DNA of 5,749 nucleotides from Gammaproteobacteria bacterium (lineage in GTDB: Bacteria > Pseudomonadota > Gammaproteobacteria > GCA-001735895). The position numbers and the translations under genes were made by a program. The stretch spans positions 1 through 5,749 of the forward strand of contig WGBK01000031.1 in the NCBI GenBank assembly GCA_015494335.1, given 5' to 3'. Under the pieces are notes generated by a model. It saw only the letters and a list, made by a program, of their open reading frames with translations. It did not search any database and was not told the DNA's origin. This document shows, in pieces, positions 5,605-5,749 of this stretch (position 1 is the stretch's first letter; every line of letters starts with the position of its first letter).

Positions 5605-5749
5605 ATGAAGAAAGAGCGGATCGCCATCTACCCGGGCACCTTCGATCCGGTGACCTGTGGCCACACCGATGTGTGCATGCGGGCGCTGAAGGTTTTCGAC
5701 CGGGTCATCATCGGTGTTGCCGACAACCCGCAGAAACGGCCCTTCTTCG
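5605..5749 (+). CDS. coaD: Phosphopantetheine adenylyltransferase, N-terminal part (cut by window edge)
   Basis: Cytoplasmic enzyme of the fourth step of coenzyme A synthesis: 4'-phosphopantetheine plus ATP gives dephospho-CoA and pyrophosphate. I translated the frame from the ATG at 5605: MKKERIAIYPGTFDPVTCGH, continuing to the window end, 48 complete codons. The nucleotidyltransferase signature is clear: YPGTFDP (9-15) and the T/HxGH motif TCGH (17-20), then RAL..FDRVIIGVA (26-39) and the lysine-bearing loop PQKRPFF (42-48). The full protein should be about 160 aa, so roughly two thirds is missing. Cysteines at 18 and 24 are uncommon at these positions among the homologues I remember, but they do not affect the call. 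The start lies 32 nt after the rsmD stop in the same direction. This gap holds two small inverted repeats and a weak CAGG ribosome binding site. Confidence 0.93.
   Translation, partial: MKKERIAIYPGTFDPVTCGHTDVCMRALKVFDRVIIGVADNPQKRPFF

Overview
The window is GC-rich and gene-dense and looks like an ordinary chromosomal housekeeping region of a gammaproteobacterium. Two divergent gene groups face away from a short intergenic region at about 2126-2233. The arrangement ftsY-ftsE-ftsX diverging from two M16 peptidase genes followed by rsmD is one I know from Pseudomonas and related non-enteric gammaproteobacteria. The genus cannot be fixed from this window. FtsY here has a short acidic region, unlike the long one of enterics. 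I see no mobile element, CRISPR array, tRNA, rRNA or sign of recent transfer.

Left side, minus strand (2125 down to 1): ftsY (SRP receptor GTPase), ftsE (cell-division ABC ATPase) and the first 148 codons of ftsX (its membrane partner, cut by the window edge). The genes are 10 nt apart (ftsY/ftsE) and overlap by 11 nt (ftsE/ftsX), as expected of one operon.

Centre, 2126-2233: a 108-nt divergent intergenic region. It holds one candidate sigma70-type promoter per direction, and their -10 elements occupy nearly the same bases on opposite strands.

Right side, plus strand (2234 to the end): an exported M16 zinc peptidase with an intact HxxEH motif; a second exported M16 protein that has lost that motif but keeps the Arg/Tyr pair of the C-terminal domain; rsmD (16S rRNA m2G966 methyltransferase); and the first 48 codons of coaD (phosphopantetheine adenylyltransferase). 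The M16 genes overlap by 4 nt (ATGA) and probably encode a periplasmic heterodimer. rsmD follows closely or overlaps, depending on its start. The 32-nt rsmD-coaD gap is almost entirely two adjoining small inverted repeats.

I do not find a wholly new system. The items most worth a second look are the overlapping divergent promoters, the complementary active/inactive M16 pair, the tandem hairpins before coaD, and a 10-bp direct repeat flanking the ftsY start codon. There is no gene-free stretch longer than 300 bases.
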